Positions 43,902 through 55,815 of a stretch of 64,000 nt of DNA are shown here, in pieces. The notes under the pieces are model-generated. The model searched no databases, had not been told where the DNA came from, and saw only the letters and a list, made by a program, of their open reading frames with translations. The DNA lies in the NCBI RefSeq assembly GCF_932274485.2, contig NC_065883.2, positions 13,390,222 through 13,454,221 on the forward strand. Reading direction: 5' to 3'. The stretch is from Patella vulgata. Its lineage: Eukaryota > Mollusca > Gastropoda > Patellidae. Both the position numbers and the translations under genes were made by a program. How positions within the stretch are numbered: position 1 is the stretch's first letter; each line of letters opens with the position of its first letter.

Positions 43902-46900
43902 ATTCTCCTCTAAGTATAAATCTTCTGACTCATATTTTATGTCTTCTAAAATTTCATTAATGTTTTCTTCTACCTCCATTATACTGTGGGTTGGATAAAA
44001 AAAAAGGATAATTTGTTTAAAATACTCTCTTCAGAATGAAACATTAATACAGTTTCTTCAGAATTAAAAGAAATATAGTTGATTTGAATTTTGAAAGAGA
44101 TTTCCAGGCAATGAAACCTACGCCCACATGTTCGATCCCAGCATTGGCCAAGAAGGTTCATCAGGATTTTCAGACCTGTTTTCCCTTTGTCAGTAGTGCA
44201 GGAAGGAGGACCTGACAAGGACAGCTGTTTAGTCATTAAGATGGGACGAAAAACTGAAGTCCCATGTATACATTGGCGTGCACGTAAAAGATCCCTTGGC
44301 AGTTGGAATTCAATATAAGAGTAGGCCATAGTGCCGCTGCCCAGGCAAAATTTCCCTCATAGCACACTGTATGGGTGTATGCCCATCTTCATTAGCCCAG
44401 TTGGAGCATAGCAGTAGGACATTAAACCCCATTTCATTTCACGCCCACGGCAGCTAAATCGAGCAGGCAGGCGACAAAGATTTTTGCAGATTTACTTTTT
44501 TTTCAATTAAAGGGAGTATTTCAGGTATCATTTTAATAGAGGGCCACACCTCTAGAAGTAATTAGAGGTAATTGTTGAAATTCAATAGGCTTCTTTGTTA
44601 TACGCCCACATTTTCATGTGAACGTATATTGTCTCGCCACTGTCCGTCCGTCCGGACATCCACAATTTTTTTGTGGACACGTCCCAATTTTTATTCGATT
44701 TTGACAAAACTTAAAATAAAATATAGGTCTACAGTGAAATAATGATATATTCAAACGTTTTTTTACATCTGATAATAATTGTGACCTCTAGAGGGACCAC
44801 AAGCTAAAAACGTGATTTTTTGTACAATCAAGGACCATAATTCAGGAAGTTATGATCCAATTTGCACGAATATCAAAAGGAACCAAGGTCTTTCGGTTAT
44901 AAACATGTATTTTCAAGTTTCATCAAAATCGGATGTTTTGATCGGTTAGACAAGATGCTGTTAAAACAGGTCAGTTTATATAGTACAAACAATCGAGGCT
45001 GTGGGCCACTCTAGTAATGCACAGACTTTTTCTATTTTAATCGTTAAAATTCAATAGGATTCTTCAATATGGCCGATAGACTGAAGCGACGACAAAATAT
45101 GACCACATTTTCATGTGGACGTATCAACATGAATCATACATACTTTGCTTGTGTTTCAGTTATCTCGGTTTGAAATTTCACATCATCAGGATGATCTTTT
45201 TTATGTTGTCTTGACAACTGTAAACCAGCAGTCTGCAATATACATAAGATAGGTTGCCAGGCAACGAAACATATGTCCACAGCAGCTAAATCGTCCAAGC
45301 GGTTGACAAGGGTTGTCGCATATTTATTGCTTTGAAGTTAATTGGGGGCCTTTACAAGATAGTTCCATACAGATCAGATTATAATTTTTGCTGTTTGAGG
45401 GTTCACAAGGTTCTACAAACTGAAACAAGGGTCTCAAGCCTGGAAGTAATCTACAGAAATTGTTGAAATTTGGCAGGCTTTTTCATTTTACTAATTTAAA
45501 TAATGCATATAAATTTCATACAGATCAGATGATCACTTTTGTCATTCAATCAAATGTTTACAGGGTTCACAACCGCCATAACTCTAAAAATTATTGACGG
45601 AAATTGATGAAATTCAATAGACCCTGTTTCACAAATTTAAATGATGCATATAAATTTCATACATATCGGATGATAACTTTCATCAATCTAGCATTAACAA
45701 GGTTGAACAAAGTGAAACAAGGGCCAAAACTCTAGAAGTAATAAACAGAAATTGCTGAAATTCAATAGGATTCTTCTTGTTACTAATTTAAATGATGCAT
45801 GTAAATCTCATACAGATCGGCAGATAACTTTTGATGTTAGAGTGTTCACGAGGTTCAATAAAGTGAAACAATGGTCATAACTCTAGACGTAATAAACAGA
45901 ATTTATTGAAATTAAATAGGCTTCTTCGTTTCACTAATTTAAATCATGCATATTTAAATTCCACAAAGATTGTGTGATAACTTTTGGCGTTAGAGCGTTC
46001 ACAAGGTTCAATAAAGTTAAACAAGGGACATAACTCTAGATGGAAATTGCTGAAATTCAATGGGATTCTTTGTTTCACTAATTTGAATAATGCATATAAA
46101 TTTCAGAAAGATGGGATGATAACTTTTGGCGTTACAGCGTTCACAAAGTTAAACAAAGTGAAACAAGGGCCATAACTCTAGAAGTAATAAACGGAATTTG
46201 CTGAAATTCAATAGGCTTCTTCGTTTTCCTAATTTAAATATTGCATATAAATTTCACAAAGATTGGATGTTAACTTTTGGCATTAGAGCATTCACAAGGT
46301 TCAACAAAGTGAAACAAGAGCCATGACCCTAAACGTAATGAGCGGAAATTATTGAAATTAAATAGGCTTCTTCATCTCACTAAAGTAAACAACATATATG
46401 AATTTTAAACCAATAGGATGATAACTTTTGGCGTTATTGAAATTAAATAGGCCTCTTCATCTCACTAATGTAAACAACATATATCAATTTTAAAACAACT
46501 GGATGATAACTTTTGGTGTTAGAGCATTCACAAGAAATTGTGGACGATGGACGGACGGACGGACGGGGGAGATGGCAATATACGTGGACGTATAAAAAGG
46601 ACCAATTTTAGATATGTCATAGAAAAAGTTAAGCACATTCCAAATATAATTTTAACATATTGATATTTGCTATGGTTGATTGGTGAAGATTTGAAGTGTT
46701 GCAAATAAGTTCACATCCAAGTATTTTGAACATTTAACGTCTACTCGACACAAACTAGGTCATTTTGGGACCAACATATGGTTCAATTTCATTTCCATAA
46801 TTCGATTGCGCGTAGGGGGTCTTTAGCTGTGTGAGGAAACCGGAGGGCCCGGAGAAAACCCACAAGGCGACAGGCGACCCTACTCCTTGTCACATACAAC

Positions 46901-48573
46901 TGGGGAATCGAAACCACGTCAGTTGACTTAATGACAGACTTTATGATACAGTGCACACATGCTAACCATTCAGCCCTCCAACCCCCCACTGACAAGGGAG
47001 AACCACACTGAAAAATAATGAGGAACTATCTTGGGCCACACAGGTAGTGAGCCAGCGCCTTAAAGAAACATTCACTGGGCAATATATCCATCCATTTGCT
47101 CTCTATTATTAGCTATTAATCATACATTAGCTTTTCCGAGTAATGAACAGTCACTTCTAGATAAAGTAGCTGATTGTAAATGCCATAATAGTTATTAAGA
47201 CTGCAAAGAAGGCATATTGTATAAATGCCATTGGTTAGGATATAAATGGAGGATTAGAGGTGCCTTGTTTCTAGACAAAAAAAAAGGGTGGGGGGATGGC
47301 CGAATGGTCCTCTCATGACCACTATGCTTCACACCATTTTTGAAAAAAACCTTCTCTTGTTCACAAGCTAATTTTTGATGGAGAGACTGAAGAACAGACA
47401 TGGGTAATAACAGAATACACACACACTGAAATGTGGCTGTATAGAAAATATATACTCAACCAGGTCTAATTTGCTTTGTTCTCTTTCTTGTATTTTACTT
47501 ATATAACTGGCTATTGTGTGTAAATGATGTACATCATGTAAATTGGTTCCAATTTCAACTATTTCTTGGGAGATTTTCAAAAATGTTTGAGTGATTTCAT
47601 GAACAAGTTGGCGATACAATGGAAAATTGAACAATGGTGCACTATTTAAATAAGCTTGAAAACCTCTGAAATCCAGAAAAAAATAAATTCTTTCATAATA
47701 TACAAACATACTTTTATCTTCTTCTTTAAAATACACAATATGCCTTTATTAGCCCAATAAAATTTAGGTGCAAAAAAGTAGAAATGAAATGAAATGAAAT
47801 GGGGTTTAACGTCCTACTGTTTTTTTCTCCGAACTGGGCTAATGAAGACGGGCATACTCCATACAGTGTGCTATGAGGGAAATTTTGCCCAGACAGCGGC
47901 ACTACAGCCTACTCTTATATCGAATTCCAACTGTCAAGGGATCTTTTATGTGCACGCCAATGTGTACACGGGACCTTGTTTTTTTGTCTCATCCGAATGA
48001 CTAGACAGCTGTCCTTGTCAGGCCCTCCTTCCAGCATCACTGACAAGGGGGAACCACACAAAAAAGTAGAAAGTTAAACCCAATTTCATTCATTTGAAGT
48101 ATGCATAGATGTAATTTGTATATAATGTATGCTTCAACTTTTAAGAATGAGCTCAAAGCATGTCAGCTAGATTATACAATATTTAGTAACAAAATGACAT
48201 GTAAGTTAACCATTATCCAAATTTTAACTAAACACTATCTTTAACTAAAATTAAAACTGGTTTCCTTTAAGGGCAATTAACTGGCTGTCAAAACCCAAAA
48301 CATCACTAACATACAAGGAATCTGAACTAGTTGATTACTGAAATTAAATAAACATTATTATTACTATGTTAAAAGTGTGGTGATCACCAATCTGATACCA
48401 CACCAGTATGTCTTTCAAAGATATGCAAAATAAGTATCCAAAACTACTTACTCTTCAAACATTTTATAAGTTTGAACTCTTTCTGTTTGTAGCTCATAGA
48501 AACGTTTCAGAAGTGATTTAGGATCACCAGCATTTCTTGATATATTGGAGACTTCCATATCCATATATTTCAT
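43896..48573 (-). CDS. REX1BD: REX1-B domain (DNA repair) protein, 4 coding exons
   Basis: Homologue of 'required for excision 1-B domain-containing protein', a small conserved eukaryotic protein named after the Chlamydomonas REX1-B excision-repair factor; biochemical role poorly defined. Exons (minus): 48452-48573, 47461-47665, 45144-45232, 43896-43983; GT-AG, phases join, 504 nt = 167 residues. The reading gives LLKRFYELQTERVQTYKMFE, EGFQAYLNSAPLFNFPLYRQ, LVHEITQTFLKISQEIVEI, IQEREQSKLDL, TAGLQLSRQHKKDHPDD, VEENINEILEDIKYESEDLY, LEENS. FPLYRQLVHE(I/V)T and the C-terminal helix (about 138-160) are the features I recall of the human protein. The start is taken at ATG 48573; a CTTCAG just upstream could be an acceptor, so the true start or a 5' UTR intron is uncertain. 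The last five residues and stop seem repeat-derived. The donor GTTGAG after exon 2 is non-optimal but the only one that joins. Confidence 0.87.
44128..44440 (+). mobile_element. SINE family B in REX1BD intron, 8-bp duplication
   Basis: Begins in the B-box 'atgttcgatcccagcattgg', ends 'attaaaccccatttcatttc'. Flanked by ACGCCCAC at 44120-44127 and 44441-44448, and inserted into a repeat whose unbroken relative lies at 45246-45330. Confidence 0.92.
44597..46600. repeat. Family D foldback-like complex with ~148-bp satellite array
   Basis: Left end 'tatacgcccacattttcatg' + 'tgaacgtatattg' and right end 'caatatacgtggacgtata' are inverted, each next to 'gtccgtccgtcc'/'ggacggacggac' and 'ccacaatt'/'aattgtgga'. 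From about 45420 to 46530 a unit with 'ggccataactctagaagtaa' + 'taaacagaaattgctgaaat' repeats 7-8 times at 142-154 bp. REX1BD exon 3 lies within, at 45144-45232, so this may be two elements flanking the exon rather than one. Confidence 0.7.
46733..46988 (-). mobile_element. SINE family A
   Basis: 'catttaacgtctactcgaca' to the head 'ccattcagccctccaacccc'; the core has small deletions. Confidence 0.85.
47788..48062 (-). mobile_element. SINE family B, 5'-truncated, REX1BD intron 1
   Basis: (TGAAA)n, 'tggggtttaacgtcctactg', 'ctaatgaagacgggcatact', ending 'tgacaagggggaaccacac'. Confidence 0.88.
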
Positions 48574-48718
48574 CTGAAGAATTATCTGTAACGTTTTGAA
48601 ACTACAATATTTTAATCAAATGAAACTAATATGTTACATGTACATACAGACATTCAGAAACCATCGCCTCTTCCCCAAATATAGAGAATATTATTGAGAA
48701 AGTTCGCTTAATTGGTAG

Positions 48719-48991
48719 GAGAGAGAGAAATGGGGTTTAACGTCCACTCGGCACAAACTAGGTCATTTTGGGACAAACATATGGTTCAATCTTATTTCCA
48801 TAATTCGCTTGTGCGAAGGGGTCTTTAGCAGTGGTAGGAAACCAGAGGACCCAGAGAAAACCCACGAGGTTGGACAGGCGGCCCTACTCCTTGTCACTTA
48901 CAACCGGGGATTTGAAACCACGCCAGTTGACTCAATGACAGGCCTTATGATAAAGCACGCACATGCTAACCATTCGGCCATCCAACCCCCC
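48719..48991 (-). mobile_element. SINE family A, full length
   Basis: Tail 'gagagagagaaatggggttt' to head 'cattcggccatccaaccccc'; upstream of REX1BD. Left flank AATTGGTAGGA (48710-48720) recurs only at 49436, beyond a second SINE A (see findings). Confidence 0.9.
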
Positions 48992-49255
48992 TCAATGGCA
49001 TCGGTCAAGTCGGTTAGAAGACAGGGGCGTATTTTTTAACAGCATGTTGTGTCGCTCATACTGGTTCTAGAGAGGTAAGCAAGGTCTTATTTTCTCATTA
49101 AGAAGATGTTGATTTACATTGTTCAGGCGTTCACAGGGACTGACACGCAACCGTTTAGCAGTAAAATTTACTGCGAAGTGACATTTTTTCGCCATGGATT
49201 CAATAGGACTGTTCCTGAAGTACAGGGCAAGTGTAAGGAGTCCTACGTTCAGAGC

Positions 49256-49433
49256 TGAACTAGCGCGTAGGGGTCTTTAGCAGTGGGAGAACCCGGAGAA
49301 AACCCACGAGGTTGGGCAGTCGACCCTACTCCTTGTCACATACAACCGGGGAATTGAAACCATGCCAGTTGACTCAATGACAGACTTTATGATACAGCGC
49401 GCACGTGCTAACCATTCAGCCATCCAAACCCGC
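49256..49433 (-). mobile_element. SINE family A, head and core without tail
   Basis: 'gcgcgtaggggtctttagca' to head 'accattcagccatccaaacc'; its 3' third is missing. Confidence 0.85.
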
Positions 49434-49446
49434 ATAATTGGTAGGA

Positions 49447-50498
49447 TTTAATAACTAGACTATAGATTGTATTAGCCCCAGTTGTCTGCGATCATCACCT
49501 CGGTGGAAGCGGACGTAAAATACAACAAACTCACACACACAGTTTCCGTAGTCGTAGATACTTGCAATTTTCAGGGGATGTTACGAGACACTAACCATTA
49601 TCTCACACCAAATTTCAGCCGAATCGATTAATAACTTTTTATTGTACCGACCTTTTAGCTTCTAATGAGATATGAGTTTATCCATTCGACGCCATTTTCA
49701 TTGTTGACTATCTAGACACGAATAACAAGACACTAAGACGGATTCCGACACACTGCACTTCCTGCCTATAAAGCTGCAGTTAGTAATGATAATAATAATT
49801 TTCGTTTATTTTAATTTTTGCGCTAAGCCACCATTTTTTATAAACGACTATTTGGCGTTGACTAGTTGGATTGGCCTTTACGTGTGAATATCGCTGTGAC
49901 CTTGACGCTAGACCGCGCGCAGACGCTAAATTGGTGGAGAACCTCGTCTAACATACGGTAACGGTGGTGGGTGAAACGTCAAAGCGCAGAATAGAATCAG
50001 CGAAAACCAATGTAAACAAAAGGCATGCGAATATGGTGAACTTCAGGACCTTGTCAACAAGTCCAGCTTATCAATTTATTTGATTCAACCCATGACTTTA
50101 TATTTCTATAGTTTTACTAGAATAATAAAGAGTTGAACATTGTTTTCATAGTAAAATATAGACTCGATTATCAGCTCTGTGTAATATAATAGTAATTTCA
50201 GTAGTCTGTAGCCTAAAAAAAATAAACCAACAAATACAACAACAAAAAAAGAATTCCAATGCTTTAAAGGTTACGCTCTAAAATAGTGCATTCGACGGTT
50301 CATAAAAATGGTTTAATTTGAAATTTTAGTGTTCACATTTTTATTTTTAAAATATGATTATGGAAGTGCCACGCACATTTTTTAAGTAATAAATGTTGGT
50401 ACATGTATATTTTGTTATTTTTTTTCTCTAATAGTTGTAATTGATAATAAGACCTAATTACACGTTTAGCTGGATATGAAAAGATCGACGTTTGACAA
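49447..50498. other. No gene or repeat recognised
   Basis: About 1 kb of single-copy-looking sequence upstream of REX1BD; 49490-49990 is less AT-rich than its surroundings and might include promoter sequence. Confidence 0.4.
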
Positions 50499-50906
50499 AT
50501 TAAACATACATTATGCAAGAGCTAAATCTGCCTATTGCAGGTCTTTCTTTAGGCCTGAAATGTTATCTAAATTATTAATTAAACATTAATTAACTTACCC
50601 AGACCATAATCAACTCTCGATGGCATCGCTAGCCTGTGATCTGTAGTGGATTATGATCCGGTTTACTGCAAAACTTTCCTTCACGATTTAATGATTAAAT
50701 GGATAATCGAGACTATGATTTTTGTCGTGTCGTCTTTAGTAATGATGATCGAGGCTAGGCGGAAATTTCAATCACTTAATTCTTGGTTCATAGTGGATCA
50801 ATTTGAATGAAATTTTCAGCAAATTGCCTTTACATTATCTTGTTTTATACTATTATATTGAGAACTGCCAACTCGTTATCTAATCTCCCATAATGTATCT
50901 TTAAAA
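50499..50906 (+). mobile_element. MITE family F, best full-length copy
   Basis: TTAAACATACATTATGCAAG at the left and CTCCCATAATGTATCTTTAA at the right: imperfect inverted termini, both including TTAA. Confidence 0.9.
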
Positions 50907-50984
50907 TGAATAGTGCTTTGATTTCTGTATACCCACAGACATCGGTCTGTTTATAAGTGCATTTTATACAGATAGGGGAGGGGG

Positions 50985-51260
50985 GGGGGGCTATAAATAT
51001 AATAATTTAACACTTTAATGTTAGTCCCAAAAATAAATAAATAAATTGTGCAGTATGACGTTTGTTAAGAAAAAAAATGTCGGATAAAGTACGAGGAATG
51101 TAATACGGAGAGTGAGAGAGAGGGATAAAGACCTCTATAAATCTATTAATTTAACACTTTATTTTTTGTCCCACATAGAAATAAATATATTGTGTCGAAT
51201 GGTGTTTGTTATGAAAAAAGAACACATTGCCGGATAAAGTACGAAAACGATGTTCTATAA
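50985..51260. repeat. Two-copy direct repeat, ~165-bp spacing
   Basis: 'aatttaacacttta...tgtccc', 'aataaat...tgtg', 'gtttgttaagaaaaaaaatg' and 'gccggataaagtacga' recur in order in 51000-51095 and 51158-51250, well diverged. Confidence 0.65.
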
Positions 51261-51294
51261 GTATTACAAATACAACTAGAACTGCGAAGCATTA

Positions 51295-51700
51295 ATGACG
51301 GGTTTCATTGAGAATTTTCTGCTTAGGCTAAGGATCGATAAGCAATTTGACTGGCCAAGACGGTGGAACACCATAACAACTCTGCTTTTAATTGGGGTAG
51401 AATGTTTAAACGTGATGTTGATGTTCCTTAGGTGAATGTCTTGACTGAGTTCAGTGATTAACATTTCGAGCTAAAGCTAAGCAGAGCTAAGCAATTTTAT
51501 TGGTCGATGCTTTGGGACCAGATAACTTAGATTCTATCTGATAGAGAGTGATGAAACTTGGTATATAGTTGATAATCAGTTTTATTGCTTGATACTTTTG
51601 AAAAAAATTAAATGTGCGATTAATTAATATGTGTTATCTATTTATTTTGGGACTTCGGCGGGTGACATCAGCCTAACTGTTGGCTTGTACTTTCAGACAT
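51295..51700. repeat. Diverged repeats related to 41480-42003 and family G
   Basis: 'gagaattttctgcttaggct' and 'gataagcaatttgactggcc' parallel 41640-41700. 51590-51690 'taaatgtgcgattaattaat'/'tttattttgggacttcggcg' is family G. Confidence 0.6.
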
Positions 51701-53300
51701 GGGAGTTACTTTTTCTGAATCCTTGAAGGAATGCCTAAAAACGTTCAGAGCAGAAATTTGATTTCGATCAACCGATGGTCAGCATTTTGAATTGAACATG
51801 AAAAACAGTGAAAAATCCACTTTAACAGACGTGAAAATAAACACAATAGGTCGTAGTTTGGAGGATTCGTCTCCGATTTTCGAAATGAATACGTTTCAGG
51901 ATAGCCGAGATCAGTGTAGAATTTTTGATGTTATCTCATTTTATCTTTCGATATTTTCCAGCCTTTTTTTAGTGCCCTCCCGCCATTTTCATTTCATTTT
52001 CTCACCCGTCCCGTTTTTAAACGGCTTGATACATTTTTCTGAAACTTCTGGAACAGGATGTCATTCCGATTACAGCAATACAAGTTTCATTAATTTCCTT
52101 TTAGTTTTCAGATTATTGTTTTGCCGAGTTACAATGTTTCTCACTATATTTAGACCTGTAACTTCGCGAGGTTTTGACCGTTTTTGATAGTTATTTTTTC
52201 TGGCTCTTTTTTCTTTCAAAGATACTTGATATAATCCATGACACGTGACGATGAGTATGAAAGCTTTCATATCTGCATGGGACAGTGGCAGTTCTTTTTT
52301 TTTTTTGTTTTTTTTTTTTTTTCTATATTTTCGATGGCCTCAGCTACATAAGAAGGTCTACGCCATGCACTGTGCTATGAGGGAATTAGTGCCCGGACAG
52401 CGACGCTACGGCCTACTCTTATATCGAATTCTAACTGTCAAGAGGGTTTTTTTTACGTGCACTAGTAGTAATAATTTTGCTATCCTTTTCCGTAAAATCC
52501 AACACCTACTTCAACATTCAAAGGTGTTTTCTTGATATACTTTGATGTGCTTAATAACAACAAGCTTTGCATTAAATAGTACATATTTTATTACTTTAAA
52601 GATATTTTTATACGATTTGGCTTATTATGTCTTTAAACTTCTTCTAAACTGCATAAACTGTAATTAAAGATACAAATATAGCAACGGAAATTATAGACAA
52701 AGCCTGCTTATAGATGTATCATGTGACAAGTAGAGAAATAAGTTCATTAAATAATTGTCTATAGGTGTATCTTACGTGATACATGTAAAGCGGAGCGGAA
52801 ATGAGAGATATGTATATATACAGGCTTGGCAGACGATCTTATGTCATCAAGAACACCCAAAATGTGCAATAATTATTCTTTGATATTCGATTATCCAGTA
52901 GTTTGTACCAGGTACCTTTAAATTATGTCTAAATGTTTTCTTTGATACGGTTTTATCTTCGTGACTAGTCAAACGGTACCCCAGAAAGTGTGACATATGT
53001 ATTAAAATGATGATAAAATATTCCTCTATGTTGCTTCTTGATGATGCCCTATATCTCCTATCACCAAAACACACGAACGTGTAGCGGAATAAATTTTCAA
53101 ACAGATAAATGAGGTATTTATCTTTATAATTTAAAACAAAGCATAGCCAAGAATAAAATAAACAACAACAAAGAAAAAAAATCTGTTTTAACAGTTGTAA
53201 AAGTTGACGATTTTCTTCAAGATTAGAAACTTTAGAAATATCAAAGGGAATGAAAATCGTTATAAACGACATATAATGATTCTAACCGACAAAATCCTCG
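51700..53300. other. No gene seen; family B relic at 52331-52465
   Basis: 52350-52465 retains 'actgtgctatgagggaatta' and 'ggcctactcttatatcgaat' of SINE B (minus). Remaining open frames (51792-52187 plus strand, 52847-53272 minus strand) have no recognised similarity, low-complexity composition and no splice context. Confidence 0.5.
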
Positions 53301-53329
53301 ATTTTTGAAATCAAATCGGAGAATGTGTG

Positions 53330-53650
53330 AATGAAATTTAACGCCGCCCACTTTCCTGCTTCTAGCGGCCTAGTGAAAACGGGCATATATCATATACTGT
53401 GCTCTGAGTTCCAATACCAACTGTCAAGGGTTCTTTTACGTTCCCAATGTGTACACGGGACCCCGGTTTTTCATATCATCCAATAAAATAGACAATTTTC
53501 CTTGTCAGGCCCGTCCGTCCTGCACGCATACACGTGTAAATGGAAACCAAACCGTAAAATCCCGAAGAACGTCCTGGCCCATCACTGGGGCCGAACAAGA
53601 AGCCCACAGGTTAGCGAGCCAGCGCCTAACTCACTCAACCACCGCGAAAT
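53330..53650 (-). mobile_element. SINE family B, diverged, nearly complete
   Basis: 'gaatgaaatttaacgccgcc', 'gtgtacacgggaccccggtt', 'ccttgtcaggcccgtccgtc' and a head relic 'aggttagcgagccagcgcct'. Confidence 0.75.
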
Positions 53651-54384
53651 TGGCGAAAAGGAATCAAGTTTACACCAGGTAATGAACGAAAATACGCCGG
53701 CAGCAAAGAACACGCAGTCCTAAAAGACTGACATTATACCCAGGCCCAAACCATGGCTACAGTTATCCATAAGGTATAAGTATACACGAGTCGGGTTATA
53801 CTTACTCTTTCTAGAACACATGATACCATTTTTTATTTGAGTAGGTCGCATAGCTCCCAGAATTTTAAGTTTTGGGTTGGTTTTTTTTAGGTGAATAAAG
53901 CAGACTCTTTTTTTCTGATAAACATTAGTAGAAAATCCACACGATTTTACAACATAATAAAGAGTACTTATTAAAAACTGTTGTCATTCGATAAGCGTAT
54001 TTCTCTAAATAAGCAAAACAAATCAGATCGAATTATAGCTTTTGTTAGGTGATTCTACAAGGTCATTGGCAATAATTCAAGAAGCAATAAGCCCCGTTGA
54101 ACCATACCTAGTCAATTGGAACAATTCATCAGAATTCCAAGTTAGTCGCGAGAATTTACCATGTTAAAAAGAGTAATATAATAAGTGTGATCATTATCGG
54201 TACTTGGTGCTGAACTTTGGTATTCTTCGACGTCACACCGGTGTAAAAGTCACACGTCTTGAACTGTGTGGACCACTTCTGATTTCCATACGTTATATCA
54301 GACGACCCGATTCCACTAACAATAAAGAGACACAGCCAGTTCACCATGTCCCTGCCCCCTCCTCACAATTTCACAGATTGCCAA

Positions 54385-54842
54385 CTGACGGACAGGGTCA
54401 ACTATAGTATAAGACCTCGGACACGCTCAACTCTAATATACGACCTCGGACATGGTCAACTTTAATATACGACCTCGGACATGGTCAACTGTAATATATG
54501 ACCTCGGATACGATCAACTCTAATATACAACCTCGGACATGGTCAACTCTAATATACGACCTCGGAAATGGTGAACTCTTGCTTATAGCACTCGGACATG
54601 GTCAACTCTAGTATACGACCTTGGACACAGTCGACTCTAGCATACGATCTCAGACACGATCAACTATAGTATGCAACCTCGGACACGATCAACTCTAGTA
54701 TACGACCTCGGACACGGCTAACTCTAGTATACAACCTCGGACGCATGAACTCTAGAATACGGTATGGAACAGGGTCAACTCTAGTATACGACCTTAGACA
54801 CGGTCACCACTGTATGCGACCTTGGACACGGTCAACTATAGA
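54385..54842. repeat. ~30-bp minisatellite, about 16 units
   Basis: Units such as 'ggtcaactctagtatacgac' + 'ctcggacac', moderately diverged from one another, stop exactly where a truncated SINE A begins ('aaaacccacgtggttgaaca'). Confidence 0.93.
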
Positions 54843-54950
54843 AAACCCACGTGGTTGAACAGCCGATCCTACTCCTTGTCACGTAAAACCGGGGAATCGA
54901 AACCCTGCCAGTTGACCGTATGATACAGCGCGCGCGTGCTAACCATCTAA
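54843..54950 (-). mobile_element. SINE family A fragment
   Basis: Core end and head ('cctactccttgtcacgtaaa' to 'cgcgcgtgctaaccatc'); the tail side is replaced by the minisatellite. Confidence 0.8.
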
Positions 54951-55639
54951 AGTGGACGATAGTTTGGGCCTAAGGCCGTAGGCAATTTGAGGCATAAAGA
55001 ATATTTGCTGGTTCGTGATTCATCAATCGTTAGGGATATTATCTAGAGAATATCGCACCTAAAGCCCTGTACAATGGAGATAAATTAGAGGTGTGAAAAT
55101 ACGCTGATCTAATAGACAAATGTAACCTTTGATTCTAGTAAAATAGTAAATAGACACCGACCATTCACCGCCATATTGGCAGAAAGGATTTCCCTTTCCT
55201 CCCATCGACGCGTTTATTTGATGTTTTTGATTGGGTGTCGGTATATCATGCGACCCTGGGGTCAATACCAACCACGTGCATCATACAATTACAGGTGACT
55301 CTAGGCACAGCCTTGTACCAGCGTGCCAAGACATGCGATAAATCAGATTTTTCTAAACCTATAAAGAAAGGTTTTCGTTATGGATGGATGTCAAAAAAGG
55401 TGAGAATAGTCTCGTTTTCACGAAATCCCATTAATATGCAAATTGATAGGGGTTTTATCTCAATACACCGTTTGGTCGAACAGGTCATGGGTTGTTTCCC
55501 TTAATATAAGTGCATGCAAATGATCACTGGCAGATCAAATTCTATGAATTAGACGAAAATGCCGCTTTCAGAGAAAATTCTTCTCACAGACATTGGTGAC
55601 TGATGGCGAGACCTTAAATTGAATTCCATTCCAGTAGTG
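54951..55639. other. No gene or known repeat seen
   Basis: Short open frames only, none resembling a family I know. Confidence 0.4.
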
Positions 55640-55815
55640 ACAACGGCGGTTTTGGCCAACGGAAAAGTAATATTTGACAGGGAATGCAGTGTACTGTGAG
55701 GGAAATGTTGCCGGATAGCGGCGCCACGGCCTACTCTTATAACGAATTCCAACTACCGCAGCCTTTACATACAAGGGATCTCGGTTTTTCGTCCCATCCA
55801 AACGAATAGGGCCGC
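55640..55815 (-). mobile_element. SINE family B fragment
   Basis: 'gtgtactgtgagggaaatgt', 'ggcctactcttataacgaat' and 'ggtttttcgtcccatccaaa'. Confidence 0.65.

Noticed and set aside
47195-47389. Alternative last exon of REX1BD reading SLHQKLACEQEK
   Set aside because: It has an acceptor-like CTTCAG and joins in frame, but the exon at 45144-45232 (TAGLQLSRQ...) followed by 43896-43983 matches the family much better, and this stretch runs into SINE-like sequence.
51792-52187. 131-codon open frame on the plus strand
   Set aside because: No similarity to a family I know and no supporting signals; likely chance.
52847-53272. 141-codon open frame on the minus strand
   Set aside because: Low-complexity, hydrophobic and lysine/isoleucine-rich in an AT-rich stretch, no recognised domain, no splice or promoter context.
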